Assembly: GCA_920105625.2 (NCBI GenBank)
Contig: OV050032.1
Span: forward strand, 116,482,542-116,546,541
Direction: 5' to 3'
DNA from: Clusia tigrina
Taxonomy: Eukaryota; Arthropoda; Insecta; Diptera; Clusiidae
DNA length: 64,000 bases
In this document: positions 1 through 12,189 of the stretch, in pieces
Numbering within the stretch: position 1 is the stretch's first letter
Layout of the letters: each line of letters begins with the position of its first letter
Notes under the pieces: model-generated
The model's input: the letters and a program-made list of their open reading frames with translations, nothing else
Database searches by the model: none
What the model was told of the DNA's origin: nothing
Position numbers and translations under genes: made by a program

Positions 1-175
1 CGTATAGAAGTCAGGGCCATTTGAAGTTTTATCAGTGTTTGATTTGGGACTCTAGGGTAGCATACGTTTGAGCGATAGCTTAAATTGACAAGAGGCTCGA
101 GTACTTTATTGTTACAAAATTTCAAGGTTTTATGACGCTCCAGTAAAAAGTTACAAGCATTTGTATGTTGCAAAT
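1..175. repeat. Partial monomer at left edge (unit positions 22-196)
   Basis: The window opens inside a monomer; the next unit begins at 176 with TTTGATAGG. This copy carries the zone I variants AGTCAGGGCC and CATACGTTTG. The array continues to the left of the window. Confidence 0.97.
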
Positions 176-2229
176 TTTGATAGGTGTAGGACGTACCGTA
201 TAGAAGTTAGGGCCATTTGAAGTTTTATCAGTATTTGATTTGGGACTCAAGGGTAGCATAGCTTTGAGCGATGGCTTAAATTGCCAAGAGGCTCGAGTAC
301 TTCATTGGTACAAAATTTCAAAGTTTTATGACGCTCCAGTAAAAAGTTACAAGCATTTGAATGTTGCAAACTTTGATAGCTGTAGGACGTACCGTAACGA
401 AGTTAGGGCCATTTGAAGTTTTATCAGTGTTTGATTTGGGACTCTAGGGTAGCATAGCTTTGAGCGATAGCTTAAATTGACAAGAGGCTCGAGTACTTTA
501 TGGTTACAAAATTTCAAGGTTTTATGACGCTCCAGTAAAAAGTTACAAGCATTTGTATGTTGCAAACTTTGATAGGTGTAGGACGTACCGTATAGAAGTT
601 AAGGCCATTTGAAGTTTTATCAGTGTTTGATTTGGGACTCTAGGGTAGCATAGTTTTGAGCGATAGCTTAAATTGACAAGAGGCTCGGGTACTTCATTGT
701 TACAAAATTTCAAGGTTTTATGACGTTCCAGTAAAAAGTTACAAGCATTTGTATGTTGCAAACTTTGATAGGTGTAGGACGTACCGTAAAGAAGTTAGGG
801 GCGTTTGAAGTTTTATCAGTGTTTGATTTGGGACTCAGGGGTAGCATAGCTTTGAGCGATGGCTTAAATTGACAAGAGGCTCGAGTACTTCATTGGTACA
901 AAATTTCAAGGTTTTATGACGCTCCAGTAAAAAGTTACAAGCATTTGAATGTTGCAAACTTTGATAGCTGTAGGACGTACCGTATAGAAGTCAGGGCCAT
1001 TTGAAGTTTTATCAGTGTTTGATTTGGGACTCTAGGGTAGCATACCTTTGAGCGATAGCTTAAATTGACAAGAGGCTCGAGTACTTTATTGTTACAAAAT
1101 TTCCAGGTTTTATGACGCTCCAGTAAAAAGTTACAAGCATTTGAATGTTGCAAACTTTGATAGCTGTAGGACGTACCGTATAGAAGTCAGGGCCATTTCA
1201 AGTTTTATCAGTGTTTGATTTGGGACTCTAGGGTAGCATACCTTTGAGCGATAGCTTAAATTGACAAGAGGCTCGAGTACTTTATTGTTACAAAATTTCA
1301 AGGTTTTATGACGCTCCAGTAAAAAGTTACAAGCATTTGTATGTTGCAAACTTTGATAGGTGTAGGACGTACCGTATAGAAGTTAGGGCCATTTGAAGTT
1401 TTATCAGTCTTTGATTTGGGACTCAAGGGTAGCATAGTTTTGAGCGATGGCATAAATTGACAAGAGGTTCGAGTACTTTATTGTTACAAAATTTCAAGGT
1501 TTTATGGCGCTCCAGTAAAAAGTTACAAGCATTTGTATGTTGCAAACTTTGATAGGTGTAGGGCGTACCGTATAGAAGTTAGGGCCATTTGAAGTTTTAT
1601 CAGTGTTTGATTTGGGACTCTAGGGTAGCATAGTATTGAGCGATAGCTTAAATTGACAAGAGGCTCGGGTACTTCATTGTTACAATATTTCAAGGTTTTA
1701 TGACGCTCCAGTAAAAAGTTACAAGCATTTGTATGTTGCAAACTTTGATAGGAGTAGGACGTACCGTAAAGAAGTTAGGGGCGTTTGAAGTTTTATCAGT
1801 GTTTGATTTGGGACTCTTGGGTAGCATAGTTTTGAGCGATGGCCTAAATTGACAAGAGCCTCGAGTACTTTATTGCTACAAAATTTCAAGGTTTTATGAC
1901 GCTCCAGTAAAAAGTTACAAGCATTTGTGTGTTGCAAACTTTGATAGGTGTACGACGTACCGTATAGAAGTTAGGGCCATTTGAAGTTTTATCAGTGTTT
2001 GATTTGGGACTCTAGGGTAGCATAGTTTTGAGCGATAGCTTAAATTGACAAGAGGCTCGGGTACTTCATTGTTACAAAATTTCAAGGTTTTATGACGCTC
2101 CAGTAAAAAGTTACAAGCATTTGTATGTTGCAAACTTTGTTAGGTGTAGGACGTACCGTAAAGAAGTTAGGGGCGTTTGAAGTTTTATCAGTGTTTGATT
2201 TGGGACTCTAGGGTAGCATAGCTTTGAGC

Positions 2230-3590
2230 GATGGCTTAAATTGACAAGAGGCTCGAGTACTTTATTGTTACAAAATTTCAAGGTTTTATGACACTCCAGT
2301 AAAAAGTTACAAGCATTTGAATGTTGCCAACTTTGATATTTGTAGGACGTACCGTATAGAAGTTAGGGGCGTTTGAAGTTTTATCAGTGTTTGATTTGGG
2401 ACTCTAGGGTAGCATAGTTTTGAGCGATAGCTTATATTGACAAGAGGCTCGAGTACTTTATTGTTACAAAATTTCAAGGTTCTATGACGCTCCAGTAAAA
2501 AGTTACAAGCATTTGTATGTTGCAAACTTTGATAGGTGTAGGACGTACCGTATAGAAGTTAGGGCCATTTGAAGTTTTATCAGTGTTTGATTTGGGACTC
2601 TAGGGTAGCATAGCTTTGAGCGATGGCTTAAATTGACAAGAGGCTCGAGTACTTTATTGTTACAAAATTTCAAGGTTTTATGACGCTCCAGTAAAAAATT
2701 ACAAGCATTTGTATGTTGCAAACTTTGATAGGTGTAGGACGTACCGTAAAGAAGTTAGGGGCGTTTGAAGTTTTATCAGTGTTTGATTTGGGACTCAAGG
2801 GTAGCATAGCTTTGAGCGATGGCTTAAATTGACAAGAGGCTCGAGTACTTCATTGGTACAAAATTTCAAGGTTTTATGACGCTCCAGTAAAAGGTTACAA
2901 GCATTTAAATGTTGCAAACTTTGATAGCTGTAGGACGTACCGTATAGAAGTCAGGGCCATTTGAAGTTTTATCAGTGTTTGATTTGGGACTCTAGGGTAG
3001 CATACCTTTGAGCGATAGCTTAAATTGACAAGAGGCTCGAGTACTTTATTGTTACAAAATTTCAAGTTTTTGTGACGCTCCAGTAAAAAGTTACAAGCAT
3101 TTGTATGTTGCAAACTTTGATAGGTGTAGGACGTACCGTATAGAAGTTAGGGCCATTTGAAGTTTTATCAGTGTTTGATTTGGGACTCTAGGGTAGCATA
3201 GTTTTGAGCGATAGCTTAAATTGAAAAGAGGCTCGGGTACTTCATTGTTACAAAATTTCAAGGTTTTATGACGTTCCAGTAAAAAGTTACAAGCATTTGT
3301 ATGTTGCAAACTTTGATCGGTGTAGGACGTACCGTATAGAAGTTTGGGCCATTTGAAGTTTTATCAGTGTTTGATTTGGGACTCTAGGGTAGCATAGTTT
3401 TGAGCGATGGCCTAAATTGACAAGAGGCTCTAGTACTTTATTGTTACAAAATTTCAAGGTTTTATGACGCTCCAGTAAAAAGTTACAAGCATTTGTATGT
3501 TGCAAACTTTGATAGGTGCACGACGTACCGTATAGAAGTTAGGGCCATTTGAAGTTTTATCAGTGTTTGATTTGGGACTCTAGGGTAGCA
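2230..3590. repeat. Duplicated block A, copy 1 (pairs with 5170-6530)
   Basis: The block matches 5170-6530 at a constant offset of 2940 bp, exactly 15 monomers. Shared private variants include GCTTATATTGAC (about 2430 and 5370), TTTTTGTGACGC (about 3067 and 6007), and GATCGGTG followed by AGTTTGGGCC (about 3316 and 6256). Edges are approximate and were placed where variants stop agreeing. Confidence 0.8.
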
Positions 3591-4099
3591 TAGTATTGAG
3601 CGATAGCTTAAATTGACAAGAGGCTCGAGTACTTTATTGTTACAAAATTTCAAGGTTTTATAACACTCCAGTAAAAAGTTACAAGCATTTGAATGTTGCC
3701 AACTTTCATAGGTGTAGGACGTACCGTATAGAAGTTAGGGGCGTTTGAAGCTTTATCAGTGTTTGATTTGGGACTCTAGGGTAGCATAGTTTTGAGCGAT
3801 AGCTTAAATTGACAAGAGGCTCGAGTACTTTATTGTTACAAAATTTCAAGGTTCTATGACGCTCCAGTAAAAAGTTACAAGCATTTGTATGTTGCAAACT
3901 TTGATAGGTGTAGGACGTACCGTATAGAAGTTAGGGCCATTTGAAGTTTTATCAGTGTTTGATTTGGGACTCTAGGGTAGCATAGCTTTGAGCGATGGCT
4001 TAAATTGACAAGAGGATCGAGTACTTGATTGGTACAAAATTTCAAGGTTTTATGACGCTCCAGTAAAAAGTTACAAGCATTTGAATGTTGCAAACTTTG

Positions 4100-5275
4100 A
4101 TAGCTGTAGGACGTACCGTATAGAAGTCAGGGCCATTTGAAGTTTTATCAGTGTTTGATTTGGGACTCTAGGGTAGCATACCTTTGAGAGATAGCTTAAA
4201 TTGACAAGAGGCTCGAGTACTTTATTGTTACAAAATTTCAAGTTTTTATGACGCTCCAGTAAAAAGTTACAAGCATTTGTATGTTGCAAACTTTGAAATG
4301 TGTAGGACGTACCGTATAGAAGTAAGGGCCATTTGAAGTTTTATCAGTGTTTGATTTGGGACTCAAGGGTAGCATAGTTTTGAGCGATGGCGTAAATTGG
4401 CAAGAGGCTCGAGTACTTTATTGTTACAAAATTTCAAGGTTTTATGACGCTCCAGTAAAAAGTTACAAGCATTTGTATGTTGCAAACTTTGATAGGTGTA
4501 GGACGTACCGTATAGAAGTTAGGGCCAGTTGAAGTTTTATCAGTGTTTGATTTGGGTTTCTAGGGTAGCATAGTATTGAGCGATAGCTTAAATTGACAAG
4601 AGGCTCGGGTACTTCATTGTTACAAAATTTCAAGGTTTTATGACGCTCCAGTAAAAAGTTACAAGCATTTGTATGTTGCAAACTTTGATAGGTGTAGGAC
4701 GTACCGTAAAGAAGTTAGGGGCGTTTGAAGTTTTATCAGTGTTTGATTTGGGACTCTAGGGTAGCATAGCTTTGAGCGATGGCTTAAATTGACAAGAGGC
4801 TCGAGTACTTTATTTTTACAAAATTTCAAGGTTTTATGACGCTCCAGTAAAAAGTTACAAGCATTTGAATGTTGCCAACTTTGATAGGTGTAGGACGTAC
4901 CGTATAGAAGTTAGGGGCGTTTGAAGTTTTATCAGTGTTTGATTTGGGACTCTAGGGTAGCATAGTTTTGAGCGATAGCTTAAATTGACAAGAGGCTCGA
5001 GTACTTTATTGTTACAAAATTTCATGGTTTTATGACGCTCCAGTAAAAAGTTACAAGCATTTGTATGTTGCAAACTTTGATAGGTGTAGGACGTACCGTA
5101 TAGAAGTTAGGGCCATATGAAATTTTATCAGTGTTTGATTTGGGACTCTAGGGTAGCATAGCTTTGAGCGATGGCTTAAATTGACAAGAGGCTCGAGTAC
5201 TTTATTGTTACAAAATTTCAAGGTTTTATGACGCTCCAGTAAAAAGTTACAAGCATTTGAATGTTGCCAACTTTG
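4100..5275. repeat. Duplicated block B, copy 1 (pairs with 6648-7823)
   Basis: The block matches at offset 2548 bp, exactly 13 monomers. Shared variants are GGGCCAGTTGAAG (about 4522 and 7070), CTTTATTTTTACA (about 4810 and 7358) and GCCATATGAAATT (about 5111 and 7659). Together with block A it forms one duplicated stretch in which the second copy has two monomers fewer. Confidence 0.8.
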
Positions 5276-6530
5276 ATAGGTGTAGGACGTACCGTATAGA
5301 AGTTAGGGGCGTTTGAAGTTTTATCAGTGTTTGATTTGGGACTCTAGGGTAGCATAGTTTTGAGCGATAGCTTATATTGACAAGAGGCTCGAGTACTTTA
5401 TTGTTACAAAATTTCAAGGTTCTATGACGCTCCAGTAAAAAGTTACAAGCATTTGTATGTTGCAAACTTTGATAGGTGTAGGACGTACCGTATAGAAGTT
5501 AGGGCCATTTGAAGTTTTATCAGTGTTTGATTTGGGACTCTAGGGTAGCATAGCTTTGAGCGATGGCTTAAATTGACAAGAGGCTCGAGTACTTTATTGT
5601 TACAAAATTTCAAGGTTTTATGACGCTCCAGTAAAAAGTTACAAGCATTTGTATGTTGCAAACTTTGATAGGTGTAGGACGTACCGTAAAGAAGTTAGGG
5701 GCGTTTGAAGTTTTATCAGTGTTTGATTTGGGACTCAAGGGTAGCATAGCTTTGAGCGATGGCTTAAATTGACAAGAGGCTCGAGTACTTCATTGGTACA
5801 AAATTTCAAGGTTTTATGACGCTCCAGTAAAAAGTTACAAGCATTTAAATGTTGCAAACTTTGATAGCTGTAGGACGTATCGTATAGAAGTCAGGGCCAT
5901 TTGAAGTTTTATCAGTGTTTGATTTGGGACTCTAGGGTAGCATACCTTTGAGCGATAGCTTAAATTGACAAGAGGCTCGAGTACTTTATTGTTACAAAAT
6001 TTCAAGTTTTTGTGACGCTCCAGTAAAAAGTTACAAGCATTTGTATGTTGCAAACTTTGATAGGTGTAGGACGTACCGTATAGAAGTTAGGGCCATTTGA
6101 AGTTTTATCAGTGTTTGATTTGGGACTCTAGGGTAGCATAGTTTTGAGCGATAGCTTAAATTGACAAGAGGCTCGGGTACTTCATTGTTACAAAATTTCA
6201 AGGTTTTATGACGTTCCAGTAAAAAGTTACAAGCATTTGTATGTTGCAAACTTTGATCGGTGTAGGACGTACCGTATAGAAGTTTGGGCCATTTGAAGTT
6301 TTATCAGTGTTTGATTTGGGACTCTAGGGTAGCATAGTTTTGAGCGATGGCCTAAATTGACAAGAGGCTCGAGTACTTTATTGTTACAAAATTTCAAGGT
6401 TTTATGACGCTCCAGTAAAAAGTTACAAGCATTTGTATGTTGCAAACTTTGATAGGTGTACGACGTACCGTATAGAAGTTAGGGCCATTTGAAGTTTTAT
6501 CAGTGTTTGATTTGGGACTCTAGGGTAGCA
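5170..6530. repeat. Duplicated block A, copy 2 (pairs with 2230-3590)
   Basis: This is the second copy of the 15-monomer-offset duplication. It runs into block B copy 2 through two one-monomer losses, the first inside the chimeric unit 6448-6643. Confidence 0.8.
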
Positions 6531-6643
6531 TAGTTTTGAGCGATAGCTTAAATTGACAAGAGGCTCGAGTACTTTATTGTTACAAAATTTCAAGGTTCTA
6601 TGACGCTCCAGTAAAAAGTTACAAGCATTTGTATGTTGCAAAC
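6448..6643. repeat. Chimeric monomer at a one-monomer loss
   Basis: The left part (TACGACG, GGGCC, CATAG) matches the unit near 3508 and the right part (CAAGGTTCTATGACG at 6591) matches the next unit at 3847, 2744 bp away instead of 2940. Confidence 0.72.
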
Positions 6644-6647
6644 TTTG

Positions 6648-7823
6648 ATAGGTGTAGGACGTACCGTATAGAAGTCAGGGCCATTTGAAGTTTTATCAGT
6701 GTTTGATTTGGGACTCTAGGGTAGCATACCTTTGAGCGATAGCTTAAATTGACAAGAGGCTCGAGTACTTTATTGTTACAAAATTTCAAGTTTTTATGAC
6801 GCTCCAGTAAAAAGTTACAAGCATTTGTATGTTGCAAACTTTGATAGGTGTAGGACGTACCGTATAGAAGTAAGGGCCATTTGAAGTTTTATCAGTGTTT
6901 GATTTGGGACTCAAGGGTAGCATAGTTTTGAGCGATGGCGTAAATTGACAAGAGGCTCGAGTACTTTATTGTTACAAAATTTCAAGGTTTTATGACGCTC
7001 CAGTAAAAAGTTACAAGCATTTGTATGTTGCAAACTTTGATAGGTGTAGGACGTACCGTATAGAAGTTAGGGCCAGTTGAAGTTTTATCAGTGTTTGATT
7101 TGGGACTCTAGGGTAGCATAGTATTGAGCGATAGCTTAAATTGACAAGAGGCTCGGGTACTTCATTGTTACAAAATTTCAAGGTTTTATGACGCTCCAGT
7201 AAAAAGTTACAAGCATTTGTATGTTGCAAACTTTGATAGGTGTAGGACGTACCGTAAAGAAGTTAGGGGCGTTTGAAGTTTTATCAGTGTTTGATTTGGG
7301 ACTCTAGGGTAGCATACCTTTGAGCGATGGCTTAAATTGACAAGAGGCTCGAGTACTTTATTTTTACAAAATTTCAAGGTTTTATGACGCTCCAGTAAAA
7401 AGTTACAAGCATTTGAATGTTGCCAACTTTGATAGGTGTAGGACGTACCGTATAGAAGTTAGGGGCGTTTGAAGTTTTATCAGTGTTTGATTTGGGACTC
7501 TAGGGTAGCATAGTTTTGAGCGATAGCTTAAATTGACAAGAGGCTCGAGTACTTTATTGTTACAAAATTTCATGGTTTTATGACGCTCCATTAACAAGTT
7601 ACAAGCATTTGTATGTTGCAAACTTTGATAGGTGTAGGACGTACCGTATAGAAGTTAGGGCCATATGAAATTTTATCAGTGTTTGATTTGGGACTCTAGG
7701 GTAGCATAGCTTTGAGCGATGGCTTAAATTGACAAGAGGTTCGAGTACTTTATTGTTACAAAATTTCAAGGTTTTATGACGCTCCAGTAAAAAGTTACAA
7801 GCATTTGAATGTTGCCAACTTTG
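6648..7823. repeat. Duplicated block B, copy 2 (pairs with 4100-5275)
   Basis: This is the second copy at 13 monomers' distance. It ends at about 7823, where the partner reads TTTGATAGG and this copy reads TTTGGTAGG and then diverges. Confidence 0.78.
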
Positions 7824-8044
7824 GTAGGTGTAGGACGTACCATAAAGAAGTTAGGGGCGTTTGAAGTTTTATCAGTGTTTGATTTGGGACTCAAGCGTAG
7901 CATAGCTTTGAGCGATAGCTTAAATTGACAAGAGGGTCGAGCACTTTATTGTTACAAAATTTCAAGGTTTTATGACGCTCTATTAAAAAGTTACAAGCAT
8001 TTGTATGTTGCAAACTTTGATAGGTGTAGGACGTACCGTATAGA

Positions 8045-8308
8045 AGTTAGGGCCATTTGAAGTTTTATCAGTGTTTGATTTGGGACTCTAGGGTAGCATA
8101 GCTTTGACCGATAGCTTAAATTGACAAGAGGCTCGAGTACTTTATTGTTACAAAATTTCAACGTTTTATGACGCTCCAGTAAAAAGTTACAAGCATTTGT
8201 ATGTTGCAAACTTTGATAGGTCTAGGACGTACCGTAAAGAAGTTAGGGGCATTTGAAGTTTTATCAGTATTTGATTTGGGACTGTAGGGTAGCATAGCTT
8301 TGAGCGAT
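8045..8308. repeat. Local two-monomer duplication, copy 1 (pairs with 8437-8700)
   Basis: The variants GACCGATAG, TTTCAACGTTTT, AGGTCTAGGACG and GACTGTAGGG recur exactly 392 bp later, so a two-monomer segment was duplicated in tandem. Confidence 0.75.
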
Positions 8309-8436
8309 GGCCTAGATTGACAAGAGGCTCGAGTACTTTATTGTTACAAAATTTCAAGGTTTTATGACGCTCCAGTAAAGAGTTACAAGCATTTGTATGT
8401 TGCAAACTTTGATAGGTGTAGGACGTCCCGTATAGA

Positions 8437-8700
8437 AGTTTGGGCCATTTGAAGTTTTATCAGTGTTTGATTTGGGACTCTAGGGTAGCATAGCTTTGAC
8501 CGATAGCTTAAATTGACAAGAGGCTCGAGTACTTTATTGTTACAAAATTTCAACGTTTTATGACGCTCCAGTAAAAAGTTACAAGCATTTGTATGTTGCA
8601 AACTTTGATAGGTCTAGGACGTACCGTAAAGAAGTTAGGGGCATTTGAAGTTTTATCAGTATTTGATTTGGGACTGTAGGGTAGCATAGCTTTGAGCGAT
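8437..8700. repeat. Local two-monomer duplication, copy 2 (pairs with 8045-8308)
   Basis: This repeats the same four linked variants as the copy 392 bp upstream, then diverges at GGCTTAAATTGGC. Confidence 0.75.
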
Positions 8701-8876
8701 GGCTTAAATTGGCAAGAGGCTCGAGTACTTCATTGTTACAAAATTTCAAGGTTTTATGACGCTCCAGTAAAAAGTTACAAGCATTTGTATGTTGCAAACT
8801 TTGATAGGTGTAGGACGTACCGTATAGAAGTTAGGGCCATTTGAAGTTTTATCAGTGTTTGATTTGGGACTCTAGG

Positions 8877-9086
8877 TTTTATGACGCTCTATTAAAAAGT
8901 TACAAGCATTTGTATGTTGCAAACTTTGATAGGTGTAGGACGTACCGTATAGAAGTTAGGGCCATTTGAAGTTTTATCAGTGTTTGATTTGGGACTCTAG
9001 GGTAGCATAGCTTTGACCGATAGCTTAAATTGACAAGAGGCTCGAGTACTTTATTGTTACAAAATTTCAACGTTTTATGACGCTCC
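8877..9086. repeat. 210-bp satellite fragment joined out of register at both ends
   Basis: At 8876/8877 the sequence jumps from unit position 77 (CTCTAGG) to position 149 (TTTTATGACG), skipping 71 bp, with AGG shared at the joint. At 9086/9087 it jumps from position 162 (GACGCTCC) to position 1 (TTTGATAGG), skipping 34 bp. The fragment between matches 7968-8177, including the rare variants GCTCTATTAAAAAG, GACCGATAG and CAACGTTTT. It looks like a copied piece pasted by a non-register mechanism. It shifts the whole downstream register by 105 bp. Confidence 0.9.
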
Positions 9087-9282
9087 TTTGATAGGTGTAG
9101 GACGTACCGTATAGAAGTTAGGGCCATTTGAAGTTTTATCAGTGTTTGATTTGGGACTCTAGGGTAGCATAGCTTTGAGCGATGGCTTAGATTGACAAGA
9201 GGCTCGAGTACTTTATTGTTACAAAATTTCAAGGTTTTATGACGCTCCAGTAAAAAGTTACAAGCATTTGTATGTTGCAAAC
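9087..9282. repeat. Reference monomer, near-consensus copy
   Basis: This copy is a convenient reference. It begins at TTTGATAGG and ends at GTTGCAAAC, and differs from my consensus at one place (GGCTTAGATTG instead of GGCTTAAATTG). Palindromic hexamers CTCGAG and AGTACT overlap in the second half and occur in most monomers, so XhoI or ScaI should cut the array into a 196-bp ladder with multimers where variants (CTCGGG, GTCGAG, CTCTAG) lose the XhoI site. CpG dinucleotides fall at unit positions 17, 22, 94, 119 and 157. A tempting half-unit duplication (ATTTGAAG and ATTTCAAG lie about 100 bp apart) does not extend into a convincing alignment. Confidence 0.95.
9259..9272. repeat. Short dyad in the monomer tail (shown in the reference copy)
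   Basis: TACAA-GCAT-TTGTA can pair as a 5-bp stem with a 4-base loop. It is followed by the palindrome TTGCAA. Units reading CATTTGAATG lose the closing base pair. The dyad recurs once per unit in perhaps half or more of the copies. It is short, and its significance is unproven. Confidence 0.4.
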
Positions 9283-12189
9283 TTTGATAGGTGTAGGACG
9301 TACCGTATAGAAGTTAGGGCCATTTGAAGTTTTATCAGTGTTTGATTTGGGACTCTAGGGTAGCATAGTTTGGAGCGATGGCGTAAATTGACAAGAGGCT
9401 CGAGTACTTTATTGTTACAAAATTTCAAGGTTTTATGACGCTCCAGTAAAAAGTTACAAGCATTTGTATGTTGCATACTTTGATAGGTGTAGGACGTACC
9501 GTATAGAAGTTAGGGGCGTTTGAAGTTTTATCAGTATTTGATTTGGGACTCTAGGGTAGCATAGTTTTGAGCGATAGCTTAAATTGACAAGAGGCTCGAG
9601 TACTTTATTGTTACAAAATTTCATGGTTTTATGACGCTCCAGTAAAAAGTTACAAGCATTTGTATGTTGCAAACTTTGATAGGTGTAGGACGTACCGTAT
9701 AGAAGTTAGGGCCATATGAAATTTTATCAGTGTTTGATTTGGGACTCTAGGGTAGCATAGCTTTGAGCGATGGCTTAAATTGACAAGAGGCTCGAGTACT
9801 TTATTGTTACAAAATTTCAAGGTTTTATGACGCTCCAGTAAAAAGTTACAAGCATTTGAATGTTGCCAACTTTGGTAGGTGTACGACGTACCGTATAGAA
9901 GTTAGGGCCATTTGAAGTTTTATCAGTGTTTGATTTGGGACTCAAGGGTAGCATAGCTTTGAGCGATGGCTTAAATTGACAAGAGGCTCGAGTACTTCAT
10001 TGGTACAAAATTTCAAGGTTTTATGACGCTCCAGTAAAAAGTTACAAGCATTTGAATGTTGCAAACTTTGATAGCTGTAGGACGTACCGTAAAGAAGTTA
10101 GGGCCATTTGAAGTTTTATCAGTGTTTGATTTGGGACTCTAGGGTAGCATAGCTTTGAGCGATAGCTTAAATTGACAAGAGGCTCGAGTACTTTATTGTT
10201 ACAAAATTTCAAGGTTTTATGACGTTCCAGTAAAAAGTTACAAGCATTTGTATGTTGCCAACTTTGATAGGTGTAGGACGTACCGTAAAGAAGTTAGGGG
10301 CGTTTGAAGTTTTATCAGTGTTTGATTTGGGACTCTAGGGTAGCATAGTTTTGAGCGATAGCTTAAATTAACAAGAGGCTCGAGTACTTTATGGTTACAA
10401 AATTTCAAGGTTTTATGACGCCCCAGTAAAAACTTACAAGCATTTGTATGTTGCAAACTTTGATAGGTGTAGGACGTACCGTATAGAAGTTAGGGCCATT
10501 TGAAGTTTTATCAGTGTTTGATTTGGGACTCAAGGGTAGCATAGCTTTGAGCGATGGCTTAAATTGACAAGAGGCTCGAGTACTTCATTGGTACAAAATT
10601 TCAAGGTTTTATGACGCTCCAGTAAAAAGTTACAAGCATTTGAATGTTGCAAACTTTGATAGCTGTAGGACGTACCGTAAAGAAGTTAGGGCCATTTGAA
10701 GTTTTATCAGTGTTTGATTTGGGACTCTAGGGTAGCATAGCTTTGAGCGATAGCTTAAATTGACAAGAGGCTCGAGTACTTTATTGTTACAAAATTTCAA
10801 GGTTTTATGACGTTCCAGTAAAAAGTTACAAGCATTTGTATGTTGCCAACTTTGATAGGTGTAGGACGTACCGTAAAGAAGTTAGGGGCGTTTGAAGTTT
10901 TATCAGTGTTTGATTTGGGACTCTAGAGTAGCATAGTTTTGAGCGATAGCTTAAATTAACAAGAGGCTCGAGTACTTTATGGTTACAAAATTTCAAGGTT
11001 TTATGACGCCCCAGTAAAAAGTTACAAGCATTTGTATGTTGCAAACTTTGATAGGTGTAGGACGTACCGTATAGAAGTTAGGGCCATTTGAAGTTTTATC
11101 AGTGTTTGATTTGGGACTCTAGGGTAGAATAGTTTTGAGCGATAGCTTAAATTGACAAAAGGCTCGGGTACTTCATTGTTACAAAATTTCAAGGTTTTAT
11201 GACGTTATAGTAAAAAGTTACAAGCATTTGTATGTTGCAAACTTTGATCGGTATAGGACGTACCGTATAGAAGTTTGGGCCATTTGAAGTTTTATAAGTG
11301 TTTGATTTGGGACTCTAGGGTAGCATAGTTTTGAGCGATGGCGTAAATTGACAAGAGGCTCGAGTACTTTATTGTTACAAAATTTCAAGGTTTTATGACG
11401 CTCCAGTAAATAGTTACAAGCATTTGTATGTTGCAAATTTTGATAGGTGTAGGACGTACCGTATAGAAGTTAGGGCCATTTGAAGTTTTATCAGTGTTTG
11501 ATTTGGGACTCTAGGGTAGCATAGTTTTGAGCGATAGCTTAAATTGACAAGAGGCTCGAGTACTTTATTGTTACAAAATTTCAAGGTTTTATGACGCTCC
11601 AGTAAATAGTTACAAGCATTTGTATGTTGCAAACTTTGATAGGTGTAGGACGTACCGTATAGAAGTTAGAGCCATTTGAAGTTTTATCAGTGTTTGATTT
11701 GGGACTCAAGCGTAGCATAGCTTTGAGCGATAGCTTAAATTGACAAGAGGGTCGAGCACTTTATTGTTACAAAATTTCAAGGTTTTATGACGCTCCATTA
11801 AAAAGTTACAAGCATTTGTATGTTGCAAACTTTGATAAGTGTAGGACGTACCGTATAGAAGTTAGGGCCATTTGAAGTTTTAGCAGTGTTTGATTTGGGA
11901 CTCAAGGGTAGCATAGTTTTGAGCGATGGCGTAAATTGACAAGAGGCTCGAGTACTTTATTGTTACAAAATTTCAAGTTTTTATGACGCTCCAGTAAAAA
12001 GTTACAAGCATTTGTATGTTGCAAACTTTGATAGGTGTAGGACGTACCGTATAGAAGTTAGGGCCATTTGAAGTTTTAGCAGTGTTTGATTTGGGACTCA
12101 AGGGTAGCATAGTTTTGAGCGATGGCGTAAATTGACAAGAGGCTCGAGTACTTTATTGTTACAAAATTTCAAGGTTTTATGACGCTCCA

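Larger units (their letters stand above)
1..8876. repeat. Zone I of the array: variants AGTCAGGGCC / CATACCTTTG
   Basis: Some 45 monomers stay in perfect 196-bp register; every register landmark I checked is congruent modulo 196. Monomers with AGTCAGGGCC together with CATACCTTTGAG recur here (for example near 990, 1185, 2950, 4130, 5890, 6675), and I did not notice this pair elsewhere in the window. The 1-bp, 3-bp, 17-bp and 30-bp deletion variants of later zones are absent. The right limit is the out-of-register junction at 8876/8877. Confidence 0.75.

Noticed and set aside
215..414. Possible internal duplication of about 100 bp within the monomer (ATTTGAAGTTTTAT and ATTTCAAAGTTTTATG)
   Set aside because: Similarity is limited to about 15 bases; the rest of the two halves does not align convincingly by eye. 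A dot plot of the consensus at low stringency would settle it.
1460..1475. tRNA-like B box or pol III promoter (GAGGTTCGAGTAC; also GCGTTCGAAG in some units)
   Set aside because: The B box needs a C at its ninth position, which is absent. There is no A box at a suitable distance and no cloverleaf. The motif arises by single substitutions in a few units.
8900..9280. 126-codon open frame that looks like two fused copies
   Set aside because: It is a by-product of the 34-bp out-of-register junction at 9086/9087, which joins two units in one frame.
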